From JAWOLE01 sp963815655 (GTDB lineage Bacteria > Acidobacteriota > Thermoanaerobaculia > UBA5066 > Gp7-AA6): 64,000 bases of DNA. Every line of letters begins with the position of its first letter. Within the stretch, counting starts at the first letter, position 1. The translations under genes and the position numbers were made by a program. The notes beneath the pieces were generated by a model. The model saw only the letters and a list, made by a program, of their open reading frames with translations. It did not search any database and was not told the origin of the DNA. Shown here piece by piece: positions 44,601 to 52,770 of the stretch. The DNA is taken from assembly GCA_963815655.1 (NCBI GenBank), contig CAWFHK010000001.1, forward strand, positions 744,001 through 808,000, written 5' to 3'.

Positions 44601-44859
44601 GGCGAACCAGGACGTCCTGAACTTCGAGCCGGCCCTCGACCACCAGTTCGCCGGGCTCGCCTCCGTCGTCGCCTCCGCCGACGCGAAGCCGACAGATTCC
44701 TCCCCTGTCTACCTGAAGCAGATCCAGGCGGAGCTCGCCGCCGCCCAGGCCGAGCTGAAGGCCGTCCTGGAAAAGGACCTCGCCGATTTCAACGAGGAAG
44801 TCCGCAAGGAGGAGATCCCCCCCGTCACCGTCATCCTGAAAAAGAAGGAGGGGGATTAG
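41641..44859 (+). CDS. Secreted sortilin/BNR-repeat propeller protein
   Basis: The 1072-residue protein has a signal peptide (MRRLSLVVCALTSTLLLGA). A long propeller region follows (about 45-740) with many Asp-box repeats of the form STDGGxTW (GVYKSTDGGRSWKNV, GIFRSRDGGKTWEKV, GVWRSTDGGDTWKKL, LFVSFDDGAGWQPF). This is the VPS10/sortilin-type double propeller common in Acidobacteria and Gemmatimonadetes. The last 330 residues are a beta domain and a helical Lys/Glu-rich tail. Binding of peptides or glycans outside the cell is likely; catalysis is unproven. The TTG at 41641 has AGGAGG five bases upstream; ATG 41650 is too far from it. An ATG-CCT-TGA triplet precedes and overlaps the TTG. Confidence 0.87.
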   Translation: MKKMRRLSLVVCALTSTLLLGAEKYEKKDGAAAATIAKAYEGLEFRNIGPFRGGRVTAVSGVRWKPLVYYFGGTGGGVWKTVDGGSNWAPMSDKDFKTGSVGAIGVAESDPNVIYAGMGEAPIRGNVSNGDGVYKSTDGGRSWKNVGLKNTYQISRVRVHPKDPDLVYVAALGHVWGSNADRGIFRSRDGGKTWEKVLFVSDKTGASDLCMDPGNPRILYAAFWQVYRKPWTLESGGAEGGVWRSTDGGDTWKKLAGGLPEGIVGNIGVAVSPARPERVWAIVESKEKGGVYRSDDGGEKWTKVNSENKLRQRAWYYTKIYADPKNAESVYVLNTAFFRSNDGGKTYNPIRVPHGDNHDLWIDPDDPDRMIESNDGGANVSFNGGKTWSSIMNQPTAQFYRVATDDRFPYRVYGAQQDNSTVAIASRGRGRGIDTSDWYAVGGGESGWIAPKPKNPDIVFAGSYGGNITRYDHKSGQARDVVAWPQLAIGRGAKDLKYRFQWNAPIVISPHDPDTLFHGAQMLLRSRDEGQSWEEISPDLTRNDSAKQGKSGGPITHDDTGIEVYDTIFTVMESPLEKDVIWVGTDDGLVQLTRDGGRNWQNVTPKGIPEWIRINSLDVSARDKGTCYVAATMYQYDDFRPFLYKTADYGKTWTKIVAGIPENAFTRVIREDPERRGLLYAGTEFGLFVSFDDGAGWQPFQFNLPVVPVTDLAVKEGDLVVATQGRAFWILDDLTPVRQYKDSLASERVHLFKPRPAVRFPGSGFGGGDEEGSAGALGKNPPNGVLVNYSLKEKPGEKEFLTVEFLEGDRVLRSFTSEKKTKEGEEAGAPRGGAGGPGDEEGEKPIEPKAGLNRLVWDMRIVKPSLLPKAIIWGNRQGPKVAPGTYTVRLKYAGQTLTEPFEVRPNPNAGATAEDLTKQYDLLRQAREGLSACHDGVQEIRDVKSQVREIGDRAEKLGKGKTLKEKGKALSEKLTAIEKKLVNPDIKANQDVLNFEPALDHQFAGLASVVASADAKPTDSSPVYLKQIQAELAAAQAELKAVLEKDLADFNEEVRKEEIPPVTVILKKKEGD

Positions 44860-44889
44860 AGGCCGACGACGGCGGATTCTTCGCCTCGT

Positions 44890-45876
44890 CTAGGACAACA
44901 GGCGGCGGCTCGCCGTTTCGACGGACTCGATCAGGTCGGTCATGTCGGAGGGAAGCGGAGCGACGATCTGCATGAGCTCGTTGGAGGCCGGGTGCCGGAA
45001 AGCGATCTTCTCGGCATGCAGGGCCTGGCGCGGGAACTCTGTCAGCTTCTTTTTCAGGGCGGGGTCCTTGACGCGGTCGTAGCGGGGGCGGCCGTAGACG
45101 GGGTCGCCGACGACAGGGAGGCCCGCCGCCGCCAGATGGACGCGGATCTGGTGCGTGCGGCCGGTGATGAGGCGGCAGCGCAGGAGCGTCAGGCCGAGAG
45201 AGAACCACTCGCGCTCGATCTCGTAGAGGGTGCGGGCCTCGCGGGCGGAGACGGGAGACTCCGTGGTGGGACGGAAGGCCTTCATCTTCTTGCGGTCGCG
45301 AGGGTCGCGGCCGATCGGCAGGTCGACTTCCCCTTTTCGGACCCTCGGAACGCCGGCGGCGAGCGCCAGGTATTCCTTTCGCATCGCCCGCTTCTTCATC
45401 TGGCGGGAGAGGGAAGCGTGGGCGAGGTCGCTCTTGGCGACGAGGAGGACTCCCGACGTGTCGCGGTCCAGCCGGTGGACGATGCCGGGACGCAGCTCGC
45501 CGCCCACTCCTGAGAGATCCCGCACGTGATGGAGAAGCGCGTTGACGAGGGTCCCGGAGCCGTGGCCGGGAGAAGGGTGCACGACGATGCCCGGAGGCTT
45601 GTCGATCGCGAGCAGGTGCTCGTCCTCGTAGAGGACCGAGAGGGGGATCTCCTCCGCCGCGATCGCGACGGGGCGCGGCTCGGGCACATCGATCTCGACG
45701 TCCTCGCCCGCGTGCACCAGGCGGGATCGCCGCGCCGGCTTTCCCGCGACCCTCGCCGCGTCCTCTTCGATGAGCTTCTGGATGCGCGACCGCGAAAGGT
45801 CCGAGCACGCCGAGGCAAGGAACACGTCGAGGCGGGTCCCGGCGGAGGGGTGGCCGACTTTGAAGCGCCGAATCAT
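44890..45876 (-). CDS. rluD: Ribosomal large subunit pseudouridine synthase, RluD family
   Basis: The 328-residue enzyme isomerises uridines in 23S rRNA. An S4 RNA-binding domain (TRLDVFLASACSDLSRSRIQKLI, 14-60) precedes the catalytic domain with LYEDEHLLAIDKPPGIVVHPSPGH, the active-site aspartate in PGIVHRLDRDTSGVLLVAK, and LITGRTHQIRVHLAAAGLPVVGDPVYG. Length is typical of RluD. Heptad array G ends four bases upstream of the ATG, so no ordinary ribosome site is present except CCAGG from the array edge. It is the last gene of the minus-strand run and converges on the sortilin-like gene. Confidence 0.94.
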   Translation of the reverse strand: MIRRFKVGHPSAGTRLDVFLASACSDLSRSRIQKLIEEDAARVAGKPARRSRLVHAGEDVEIDVPEPRPVAIAAEEIPLSVLYEDEHLLAIDKPPGIVVHPSPGHGSGTLVNALLHHVRDLSGVGGELRPGIVHRLDRDTSGVLLVAKSDLAHASLSRQMKKRAMRKEYLALAAGVPRVRKGEVDLPIGRDPRDRKKMKAFRPTTESPVSAREARTLYEIEREWFSLGLTLLRCRLITGRTHQIRVHLAAAGLPVVGDPVYGRPRYDRVKDPALKKKLTEFPRQALHAEKIAFRHPASNELMQIVAPLPSDMTDLIESVETASRRLLS

Positions 45877-45880
45877 CCTG

Positions 45881-45948
45881 GTTTCAGGTTTCAGGTTTCA
45901 AGTTTCAAGAAGGCGCTCGTCCTGAAACCTGAAACCTGAAACCGGAAA
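45881..45948. repeat. Heptad array G, inverted pair (GTTTCAG / CCTGAAA)
   Basis: GTTTCAG twice and GTTTCAA twice fill 45881-45908. After a 12-base spacer CCTGAAA three times and CCGGAAA fill 45921-45948. The arms can pair along 28 bases with few mismatches. It occupies nearly all the gap between the lgt stop and the rluD start. Confidence 0.92.
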
Positions 45949-45958
45949 CTCGGCCTTT

Positions 45959-46744
45959 CTACGCTTCCGCGCGGCTCTTCCGCGAGAGGTAGAAGAGCAT
46001 CCCGAGAGAGGCGAGCGCGGTCACGATGCCGATGAACTGGGAGGTCGAGAGGATCCCGGGGATGACGAACCCCCGCACCAGGTCGCCGCGCCAGATCTCG
46101 ATGATGCCGCGCGTGATCGAGTAGAGGAGGACGTAGAGCCAGAAGACCTCCCCGTCGAAGGTACGGCGGCGGTACGCCCACTGGAGCACGAGGAAGATCA
46201 GGAACGCATTCAACGAGAGGTAGATCTGCGTCGGGTGGAGCGGGACGTTCAGCGGCGTCCCGACCGCGTCGTGGGCGAACGGGTCCGTGAACGTCACGGC
46301 GAAGGGGCCGGAGGAGGGCTTGCCGTAGCAGCAGCCGGCCGCGAAGCAGCCCCAGCGCCCGATCGCTTCGCCGAGCGCGATCGACGGCGCGCCCATGTCG
46401 GCGATCTGCCAGGCGGGGAGCCGGTGCTTTCGGAGGTACCAGATCCCGACGACGGACGCGCAGATCAAACCGCCGTAGAAGACTCCCCCGGAGCGAAGGA
46501 CCTCGACGAGGTCCGCGGGGTGCGCCGCGTAACGGCGCCACTCGACGAGAATGAGCATCAGCTTGGCGCCGAGGATCGCCGAGGCCAGGATGTAGAGCGA
46601 GAGGTCGAGGATCTTCTGGTCCGGCAGCCCCGCCTCGATCGCCTTGCGCCGCAGGAGCCAGATTCCCGTCAGGTAGGCGATCGCGAGGATGACGCCGTAC
46701 GTCGGCAGATAGAAAGACCCGATGTGAATGAGGCGCGGAAACAT
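45959..46744 (-). CDS. lgt: Prolipoprotein diacylglyceryl transferase
   Basis: The 261-residue inner-membrane enzyme puts a diacylglyceryl group on the lipobox cysteine of prelipoproteins. About seven membrane helices are present. Motifs are IHIGSFYLPTYGVILAIAYL, GGVFYGGLICASVVGIWYLRKH, and the signature GEAIGRWGCFAAGCCYG (usually GRxGNFxNxE-like; here with extra cysteines), then HPTQIYLSL and RGIIEIWRGD. The usual Asn-Glu of the signature is altered, as in the Acidobacteria/Deltaproteobacteria type. It lies eight bases after lspA, the next enzyme of the same pathway. Confidence 0.92.
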   Translation of the reverse strand: MFPRLIHIGSFYLPTYGVILAIAYLTGIWLLRRKAIEAGLPDQKILDLSLYILASAILGAKLMLILVEWRRYAAHPADLVEVLRSGGVFYGGLICASVVGIWYLRKHRLPAWQIADMGAPSIALGEAIGRWGCFAAGCCYGKPSSGPFAVTFTDPFAHDAVGTPLNVPLHPTQIYLSLNAFLIFLVLQWAYRRRTFDGEVFWLYVLLYSITRGIIEIWRGDLVRGFVIPGILSTSQFIGIVTALASLGMLFYLSRKSRAEA

Positions 46745-46752
46745 CTGCCGGG

Positions 46753-47307
46753 CTAGCTCACGACGCCTGGCGGCGCAGCGGCGGGAGGCGACGGGCGCGG
46801 CGCCTCCTCTTCGCTGCCGAGCATGTCGAGAAAGAGGAGCCCCACGCCGACGCAGATCGCCGAGTCGGCGACGTTGAAGGCCGGCCAGTGGTGCCCCGAG
46901 ACGGAGAAATCGAGGAAATCCACGACGTAGCCGAAGCGGACGCGGTCGAGGAGGTTCCCGACCGCGCCTCCCAGGATGAGCGCGAAGCCGACCTGCAGCC
47001 GCACGCTCTTGTGCGAGGAGCGCAGGGCATACGCCGAGACCACGATGAAGACCAGGACCGCCACGCTGTTCAGGATGATCGCCTTGATCGAGGAGTCCAC
47101 GGAGGCGAAGAGGCCGAAGGCCGCGCCGCTGTTGCGCACGTAGGTCAGGTCGAAGAGATTGTCGATGACCGTGCGCGACTGGTGCACGTCGAAGGTGCGG
47201 GTGACGATCCCCTTGGTCCACTGGTCCACCAGCAGCACCGAGAGAGAGACGATGAAATACGCGGCCCGGTAGAGCGCGCTCTCCTTGATGCGCGGGAAGT
47301 CGCTCAC
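46753..47307 (-). CDS. lspA: Lipoprotein signal peptidase (signal peptidase II)
   Basis: The 184-residue aspartyl protease cuts the signal peptide after Lgt has acted. Four membrane segments are present. Conserved blocks are LLVDQWTKGIV, NLTYVRNSGAAFGLF-like (FDLTYVRNSGAAFGLFA), ILGGAVGNLLDRVRFGYVVDFLDF with the first catalytic Asp, and WPAFNVADSAICVGVGLL with the second. The C-terminus has a short proline-rich tail. The GTG start overlaps the ileS stop. The ileS-lspA-lgt order is frequent in Gram-negative bacteria. Confidence 0.94.
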   Translation of the reverse strand: MSDFPRIKESALYRAAYFIVSLSVLLVDQWTKGIVTRTFDVHQSRTVIDNLFDLTYVRNSGAAFGLFASVDSSIKAIILNSVAVLVFIVVSAYALRSSHKSVRLQVGFALILGGAVGNLLDRVRFGYVVDFLDFSVSGHHWPAFNVADSAICVGVGLLFLDMLGSEEEAPRPSPPAAAPPGVVS

Positions 47308-50231
47308 GCGGTCGTCCCCAGGGGGCTCGCGGCGAGCTCCGCCAGGACCTGGCGGCAGCGGACGCAGAGGCCGGTGTCCTGCGCCTCGGGTGTCACTTTC
47401 CAGCATCGGTCGCACCGGCGTCCGGGGGCTTTCTCGAAACGCAGCGAGAGGCCGGGATAGGCGGAGGAGTCCCTCCAGCCGCCGGCGCCGTCCTGCTCCG
47501 GAGCGAGGGACACGGCCGACACGATGAACAGATCGGCCAGCCCCGGGCCTTCCGTGCCGGTCGCCGCCCGGTCCGCTTCCAGGGCCTCGTGGCGCGTCAG
47601 GACCACGGCCCCCTCCAGGGAGGAGCCGATCACCTTCTCCCGTCTGGCTTCCTCGAGCACGCCGGCCACTTCCTCCCGTAGTCTCGTCAATCGTTCCCAC
47701 GCCGGGGCGCAGGCGGAATCCCGCTCCGCGTCGTCCAGCGTCACGAAACGCGCCAGGTGGACGGATTCTTCCTTCGGCGCCGGGAGCCAGGCCCAGATCT
47801 CCTCGGAAGTGAAGGGGAGCACCGGGGCCGCGAGCGTCGCGAGGGCGCGGGCGATCCGGTCCATGACCGTCTGGGCCGAACGCCGCTCCGGCGACGCGGG
47901 GGCCGAGGCGTACAGGCGGTCCTTCACGATGTCGAGGTAGAAGGCGGAGAGCGTCGTGGCGCAGAAGTTGACGAGGGAGTGGTAGACGACGTGGAACTGG
48001 TAGGTCTCGTAGGCTTCCCGGATCCGCGCCGCCAGGTCCCGGGCCTCCCCCAGGATCCAGCGGTCGAGCGGCAGGAGATCGGCCACCGCGACCGAGTCCC
48101 GGGAGGGGTCGAAGTCGTACAGGTTCGAGAGGAGGTAGCGGGCCGTGTTGCGGACCTTACGGTAGGCCTCCGCGCAGCGGGCCAGGATCTCGTCGGAGAT
48201 CGGGTCGTCGTCGCGGTAATCGAGACTCGCGACCCAGAGGCGCAGGATGTCGGCGCCGTATTTCGAGATGAGGTCCTGGGGCGCCAGGATGTTGCCGAGA
48301 GACTTCGACATCTTCCGCGCCTGGACGTCGAGGACGAAACCGTGAGTGATGATCCCGCGGTAGGGCGCCTCTCCGAAGAGCGCCACCGACGTCAGGAGGG
48401 AGGACTGGAACCATCCGCGGTGCTGGTCGTGCCCCTCGATGTACAGATCGGCGGGAGGCCCGCCGTCCCGGCGCGTCAATTCCGGCCACTCTCCCGACCG
48501 CAGGACCGCCAGGTGCGAGACCCCGGAATCGAACCAGACGTCCAGGATGTCGGTCTCCTTCTGGAATTGCGCGAAGCCGCGGAGGTCCGCGCCTTCCGGG
48601 AGGAAATCCTCCGCAGGCCGGGCGTACCAGGCGTCGCCCCCCTCGCGCCGGAAGATCGCGGCGACGTTGTCGAAGAACTTCCGCTGCTCCTGCGGCGAGT
48701 CGGCCCACGGGTAGGTCGCCGCGCGCTCCCCGTCGCGGACCGCGTAGAGGAGCGTGATCGGCGAGCCCCAGCGCCGCTGCCGGGAGATGACCCACTCGCG
48801 GCGGCTCTCGACCATCCCCGAGATGCGCTGCTCTCCCCACGCCGGGAGCCAGCGCACGCGGCGGATCGCGTCGAGGGCGGCCGACCGGACGTCCGTCACG
48901 GGGTCGTCCAGGCGCACGAACCACTGGACCGTGGCGCGGAAGATGACCGGCTTCTTGCACCGCCAGCAGTGCGGGTACTCGTGACGGAAGTTCTGGTCGA
49001 GGCCGGCGAGCGCGCCCGCTTCGCGCAGGTCTTCGACGATCTCGGCGTTGGCATCGAGGACCTTCTTGCCCCGGTATTTCGCGGCGGACGTGAATCGCCC
49101 CGCCTCGTCGACGGGGGAGAGGATGGGGAGGCCCTCGCGCGATCCCGTGAGGAAGTCGTCCTCTCCGTGTCCGGGCGCCGTGTGAACGAGGCCGGTGCCC
49201 GCGTCCATCGTCACGTAATCCGCCGCCACCAGCCGGAAGGAGGCGGCTTCCTCCTCCGGCGTGAGCTCCCCGCGCATCGGGCCGGAGAGGGGATGCCGGT
49301 AGCGAAGGCCCACGAGGTCGGAGCCCTTCACCCGGCCGGTGACGGCGGGCTCCCACTGGAGGGCCGCCGCCACGGAGGCGGCGAGCGGCTGCGCCACGAG
49401 GTAGAAGCGTCCGGCATGCTCCAGGAGCGTGTACTCGGTCTCGGGGTGAATCGCGATCGCGACGTTCGAAGGGATCGTCCAGGGAGTCGTCGTCCAGACG
49501 AGCGCCGAGACGGGCGTGCCGAGCCTGCCCGGAGCGATTCCCTGGAACCGGTCGAGAACGGCGCGCGAATCCTCGAAAGGCATCGCGACCGTGATCGCCG
49601 GGTCGGTCCGCTCCTCGTATTCGAGCTCCGCTTCGGCGAGCGCGGTCTGGTCCGTGAAACACCAGCGCACGGACTTCAGGGCCTGGTAGACGAGCTTCTT
49701 CCCGTAGAACTCTCCGAAGGCCCGGGCGATCGTGGCCTCGTAGGCGAAATCCATCGTCGCGTAGCGCCGGTCCCACAGGCCTCCGACCCCGAGCCGCCGG
49801 AACTCCGCGCTCTGGATCCTGATGAAGTCGGCCGCGTATTCCCGGCAGGCCCTGCGGATCGCGACCGTGTCCATTTCCCGCTTCTTCGAGCCGAGTTTCT
49901 TGTCCACCTGCTTCTCGATGGGAAGGCCGTGGCAGTCGAAGCCGGGGACGTAGGGCGCATCGAATCCCATCATCGTCCGGCTCCGGACGACGAGGTCCTT
50001 CAGGACCTTGTTCATGACGTGGCCGATGTGGATGTTGCCGTTGGCGTAGGGGGGACCGTCGTGCATGATGAACCGGGGCCGCCCCGCTCGGGCCTCGCGG
50101 ATCGCTCGCTCGAGGTCCATGGCGTCCCAGGCGGCGAGCTGCGCGGGCTCTCTGCGCGGCAGATCGGCTTTCATGGGAAAGCCGGTCTTGGGCAGGTTCA
50201 ACGTCGCCTTGTAATCGCCGGGAGTGCTCAT
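47304..50231 (-). CDS. ileS: Isoleucyl-tRNA synthetase
   Basis: The 975-residue class I enzyme charges tRNA-Ile and edits valine. It has HDGPPYANGNIHIGHVMNK (HIGH), VPGFDCHGLPIEKQVDKK, editing-domain WTTTPWTIPSN and HTAPGHGEDDF, ARKMSKSLGN (KMSKS), and a C-terminal zinc site CDRCW then CVRC. This is the bacterial IleRS1 type. The ATG at 50231 has no good ribosome site; TGTAAT (minus strand, 50250-50245) could be a -10 box 13 bases upstream, just before heptad array I. The stop overlaps lspA as GTGA. Confidence 0.96.
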   Translation of the reverse strand: MSTPGDYKATLNLPKTGFPMKADLPRREPAQLAAWDAMDLERAIREARAGRPRFIMHDGPPYANGNIHIGHVMNKVLKDLVVRSRTMMGFDAPYVPGFDCHGLPIEKQVDKKLGSKKREMDTVAIRRACREYAADFIRIQSAEFRRLGVGGLWDRRYATMDFAYEATIARAFGEFYGKKLVYQALKSVRWCFTDQTALAEAELEYEERTDPAITVAMPFEDSRAVLDRFQGIAPGRLGTPVSALVWTTTPWTIPSNVAIAIHPETEYTLLEHAGRFYLVAQPLAASVAAALQWEPAVTGRVKGSDLVGLRYRHPLSGPMRGELTPEEEAASFRLVAADYVTMDAGTGLVHTAPGHGEDDFLTGSREGLPILSPVDEAGRFTSAAKYRGKKVLDANAEIVEDLREAGALAGLDQNFRHEYPHCWRCKKPVIFRATVQWFVRLDDPVTDVRSAALDAIRRVRWLPAWGEQRISGMVESRREWVISRQRRWGSPITLLYAVRDGERAATYPWADSPQEQRKFFDNVAAIFRREGGDAWYARPAEDFLPEGADLRGFAQFQKETDILDVWFDSGVSHLAVLRSGEWPELTRRDGGPPADLYIEGHDQHRGWFQSSLLTSVALFGEAPYRGIITHGFVLDVQARKMSKSLGNILAPQDLISKYGADILRLWVASLDYRDDDPISDEILARCAEAYRKVRNTARYLLSNLYDFDPSRDSVAVADLLPLDRWILGEARDLAARIREAYETYQFHVVYHSLVNFCATTLSAFYLDIVKDRLYASAPASPERRSAQTVMDRIARALATLAAPVLPFTSEEIWAWLPAPKEESVHLARFVTLDDAERDSACAPAWERLTRLREEVAGVLEEARREKVIGSSLEGAVVLTRHEALEADRAATGTEGPGLADLFIVSAVSLAPEQDGAGGWRDSSAYPGLSLRFEKAPGRRCDRCWKVTPEAQDTGLCVRCRQVLAELAASPLGTTA

Positions 50232-50252
50232 CGCGCCGGAGGGAGATTACAG

Positions 50253-50341
50253 AGTCCAAAGTCCAAAGTCCAAAGTCCAACGGAGGACGACCATGTGCCC
50301 GGGCCTCGGCTACTTTGGACCTTGGACCTTGGAGCTTGGAC
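50253..50341. repeat. Heptad array I, inverted pair (AGTCCAA / CTTGGAC)
   Basis: AGTCCAA four times fills 50253-50280. After a 33-base spacer TTTGGAC, CTTGGAC, CTTGGAG, CTTGGAC fill 50314-50341. The arms can pair. The array separates ileS from acpS; the right arm encodes the last residues of AcpS, and the acpS stop (50310-50312) lies at the edge of the spacer. Confidence 0.9.
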
Positions 50342-50726
50342 CCTCCTGCGTGAGCAGAACGACGACCGCGGCGGCCATGGTCCCCGTGTGCGTGATGGAG
50401 ACCTCGGCGGCGCGGACATGGAGCGCGCGGGCGCGCGCCAGCGCCCGGCCGCGGAATTCGAGTGTCGGCTTGCCGCTTCCTTCGCGGCCCACGAGGATCT
50501 CCTTGAAGGCCACGCCGCGAAAGCCGGTGCCGAGCGCCTTCATCGCCGCTTCCTTGGCGGCGAACCGTCCCGCCACGTGCTCGGCGAAGGCGCGGGGATG
50601 GCGGCGCCGACGCAGGACCTCGCCCGGAAGGAAGACGCGGCCGAGGAAGCGCTCGCCCCACCGCTCCAGGATCTCCGCGACGCGGGACACCTCCGTCAGG
50701 TCGAGCCCCAGGAGGAGGGCCTTCAC
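50310..50726 (-). CDS. acpS: Holo-[acyl-carrier-protein] synthase
   Basis: The 138-residue enzyme transfers 4'-phosphopantetheine from CoA to acyl carrier protein. It starts ALLLGLDLTEVSRVAEIL (the conserved GxDxxxxxR with metal-binding Asp), then FAEHVAGRFAAKEAAMKALGTGF (WAxKEAxxKA motif variant), and EVSITHTGTMAAAVVVL at the end of the fold. About ten residues beyond the usual end read EGPSSKVQGPK and come from heptad array I. The GTG start overlaps the channel gene stop. CoA for the reaction needs CoaX (20091). Confidence 0.92.
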   Translation of the reverse strand: MKALLLGLDLTEVSRVAEILERWGERFLGRVFLPGEVLRRRRHPRAFAEHVAGRFAAKEAAMKALGTGFRGVAFKEILVGREGSGKPTLEFRGRALARARALHVRAAEVSITHTGTMAAAVVVLLTQEGPSSKVQGPK

Positions 50727-52162
50727 AGGCCGAAGAAACGGGCGATGCGCTCGGCGAGCGGCAGAGGCTCCTCCGTTCTTCCCTGGTCCCCGCGGCTCGC
50801 GTCGAACTCCCCCGCGGCATGGCGCCGGCGCTCTTCCATGGTGGCCTCGAGCTCCTGAACGAGTTGGGGGTACTCCCGCAGGATCGGGGCGAGCGATCCC
50901 TTCTCGATCTCGACGAGCGTCGTCTCGCTGACGGCCCGGACCGTCGCCGTCCTCGGCTCGCCTGTCAGGAGGCTGATCTCTCCGAACGCGGCGCCCGCGT
51001 CGAGAACCGTCAGGTCGCGGTTGGCTCCCGTGGCCCCGTGGATCGAGACGGCGACACGCCCGGTCTCGATCAGGAACATAGAGGAGCTGCGCTCGCCTTC
51101 CCGCACGATCGTCTCGCCAGGCGCATAGCGCCGCTCGCGGGAGTTGTCGACGAGGCGCTGGCGCTGATCGGGCGGAAGCCTGGCGAAGAGCGCCGCCCCT
51201 TCGATCGCGGTCGTGATGGCGGGGCGGCGGTCGGGGATCTCGAGGCTCGGCGCCCTGTACTGGTGCTGGCGGATGACCGGATAGGCGATGGGAAGGCCGG
51301 CCCGGGAGAGCGCGTACCAGACCCGCTCGTGCACCTCGGAATCCACCTCCAGATAGCGCGCATAGTCCTCCAGCCAGTAGCGCAGCTCGTAGGTGACCGC
51401 GTAGGCATCGAAGCTCTTGACGTAGGCGACGGGCTGGGGCTGCGCGGCCAGGCCGGCGACCCCCGCGGCGGCGCCGCGCAGCACCTCTCGGGCCCGCTCC
51501 GGCGACGCGTCGTACTCCAGGCCCACGGTCAGGATCCGGGCGATCGGGCTCCCGGGGCGCGGGTAGATCTCCAGTTTCTCCCGCCCCGCCACGCTGTTGG
51601 GAAGCAGGAGCAGATTCCCCTCGACGGTGCGCAGCTTGATCGCCCTCCAGGAAAGCTCCTCGACGGTCCCGTAGGTCTCGCCGTAGCGGATCATGTCGCC
51701 GACCTGGACCGTCTTCTCCAGGTGCAGGGCCAGGCCGGCGAAGAGGTTCCCGAGGGTGTCCTGGAGGGCGAGCCCGATGACGGCCGTGATGATCGCCGAG
51801 GTCGTGAGCACCGCGCCGAGACTCACGCCGGGGAGGATCAGCTTGAAGAGAGCCGCGACGCAGATGCCCAGGACGAGGAGCCCGACGAGCTGCCGCAGGA
51901 GCGCCGGGGCCGCCGCCCTTCGGCGGAGGCGGAACGCGACGTCGAAGAGGAGATAGTCGATGAGGCGCGTGACGACCAGGGCCCAGGCAATCCCGACCGC
52001 GAGCGCCCCGTAGTTCCTGTTCTGACGGACGTCGATCGTGGGGATTCCCAGCGCGGAGAGGAGGGCGACGCCGCCGAGCACGAGGAAGGCCAGGAGAACC
52101 GGTCCGGCCAGGCGCCGCAGGACGAGGGGGAGGCGCTCCTCGAAAGTCGCCATCGGTTTCAT
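50723..52162 (-). CDS. MscS-family channel with C-terminal cyclic-nucleotide-binding domain
   Basis: The 479-residue inner-membrane protein has about four membrane helices (PVLLAFLVLGGVALLSALG, LLRQLVGLLVLGICVAALFKLIL and others). The MscS pore helix and beta domain follow: LTTSAIITAVIGLALQDTLGNLFAGLALHLEKTVQVGD, then YGTVEELSWRAIKLRT. Residues about 335-440 are a cNMP-binding domain (ALFARLPPDQRQRL, YAPGETIVREGERSSSMFLIETGRVAV, GAAFGEISLLTGEPRTATVRA) with the FGEISLL phosphate-binding cassette. This is the bacterial cyclic-nucleotide-gated MscS-like (bCNG) arrangement. It might open or close in response to the nucleotide made by the cyclase at 248 (inference). ATGA overlap with thiE. Confidence 0.92.
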   Translation of the reverse strand: MKPMATFEERLPLVLRRLAGPVLLAFLVLGGVALLSALGIPTIDVRQNRNYGALAVGIAWALVVTRLIDYLLFDVAFRLRRRAAAPALLRQLVGLLVLGICVAALFKLILPGVSLGAVLTTSAIITAVIGLALQDTLGNLFAGLALHLEKTVQVGDMIRYGETYGTVEELSWRAIKLRTVEGNLLLLPNSVAGREKLEIYPRPGSPIARILTVGLEYDASPERAREVLRGAAAGVAGLAAQPQPVAYVKSFDAYAVTYELRYWLEDYARYLEVDSEVHERVWYALSRAGLPIAYPVIRQHQYRAPSLEIPDRRPAITTAIEGAALFARLPPDQRQRLVDNSRERRYAPGETIVREGERSSSMFLIETGRVAVSIHGATGANRDLTVLDAGAAFGEISLLTGEPRTATVRAVSETTLVEIEKGSLAPILREYPQLVQELEATMEERRRHAAGEFDASRGDQGRTEEPLPLAERIARFFGL

Positions 52163-52770
52163 CGGCGAACGATCCTCTCGAGAACCGCGCGCGGGTCCGG
52201 CGCGTCCTGGAAGAGGCGAACGCCGGCGACGCCCGCGATGCGGTCCCTGTACGGGTCGAGCCTCTCGAGGTTCGCCTCGCTGATCCCTCCGATCGCGAAG
52301 ACCTCGCAGGCATGGGTGCCGAGCGGCGGAAGCTCGCCGAGCGACTCTTCCCCGAGCGGCGGACCGTAGGCGCGCTTGGAAGGAGTGTCGAAGACGGGCC
52401 CGATGAGGACGAGATCGGCGCCCTCCCCGATGCGGGCGGCGGCTTCTCCCGGGGAGTGAGTCGAGACTCCGACCCGGAATCCCCGGGGCGTCGCGGCCCG
52501 GACCCGCGGGACCGGCAGGCCGGACGCCGGCAGGTGAACCCCGTCGGCGCCGGCGGCGAGCGCGATGTCGAAGCGGCGATTGACGAAGAGACCAACTCCG
52601 GCTCCCAGGGCGGCGCGCGCGAGCCGGGCCCATCCGAGGCATTCCCGGTCCGCCGTGTCTTTTTCGCGGAGCTCCACCGTGAGGTTCGGCGCGTCCGAGA
52701 GCGCCGCCAGCGTGTCCTTCAGACGCGAGTCGCCCGCTGAGCCGCGGTCCGTCACGTAGAGCGCCTTCAT
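52159..52770 (-). CDS. thiE: Thiamine-phosphate synthase family protein
   Basis: The 203-residue TIM-barrel protein resembles ThiE/TenI. ThiE joins the pyrimidine and thiazole parts of thiamine. Visible are ALYVTDRG, VELREKDTADREC (VQLREKD-like), GVGLFVNRRFDIALAAGADGVHLPASG (vNdr..A...gAdGVHlgq), VGVSTHSPGEAAARIGEGADLVLIGPVFDTPSKR (the GP-F-TxTK loop), and FAIGGISEANL. The substitutions LPASG for LGQ-D and PSKR for TTTK suggest either a divergent ThiE or a TenI-like relative. No other thiamine gene is adjacent. Confidence 0.82.
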   Translation of the reverse strand: MKALYVTDRGSAGDSRLKDTLAALSDAPNLTVELREKDTADRECLGWARLARAALGAGVGLFVNRRFDIALAAGADGVHLPASGLPVPRVRAATPRGFRVGVSTHSPGEAAARIGEGADLVLIGPVFDTPSKRAYGPPLGEESLGELPPLGTHACEVFAIGGISEANLERLDPYRDRIAGVAGVRLFQDAPDPRAVLERIVRR

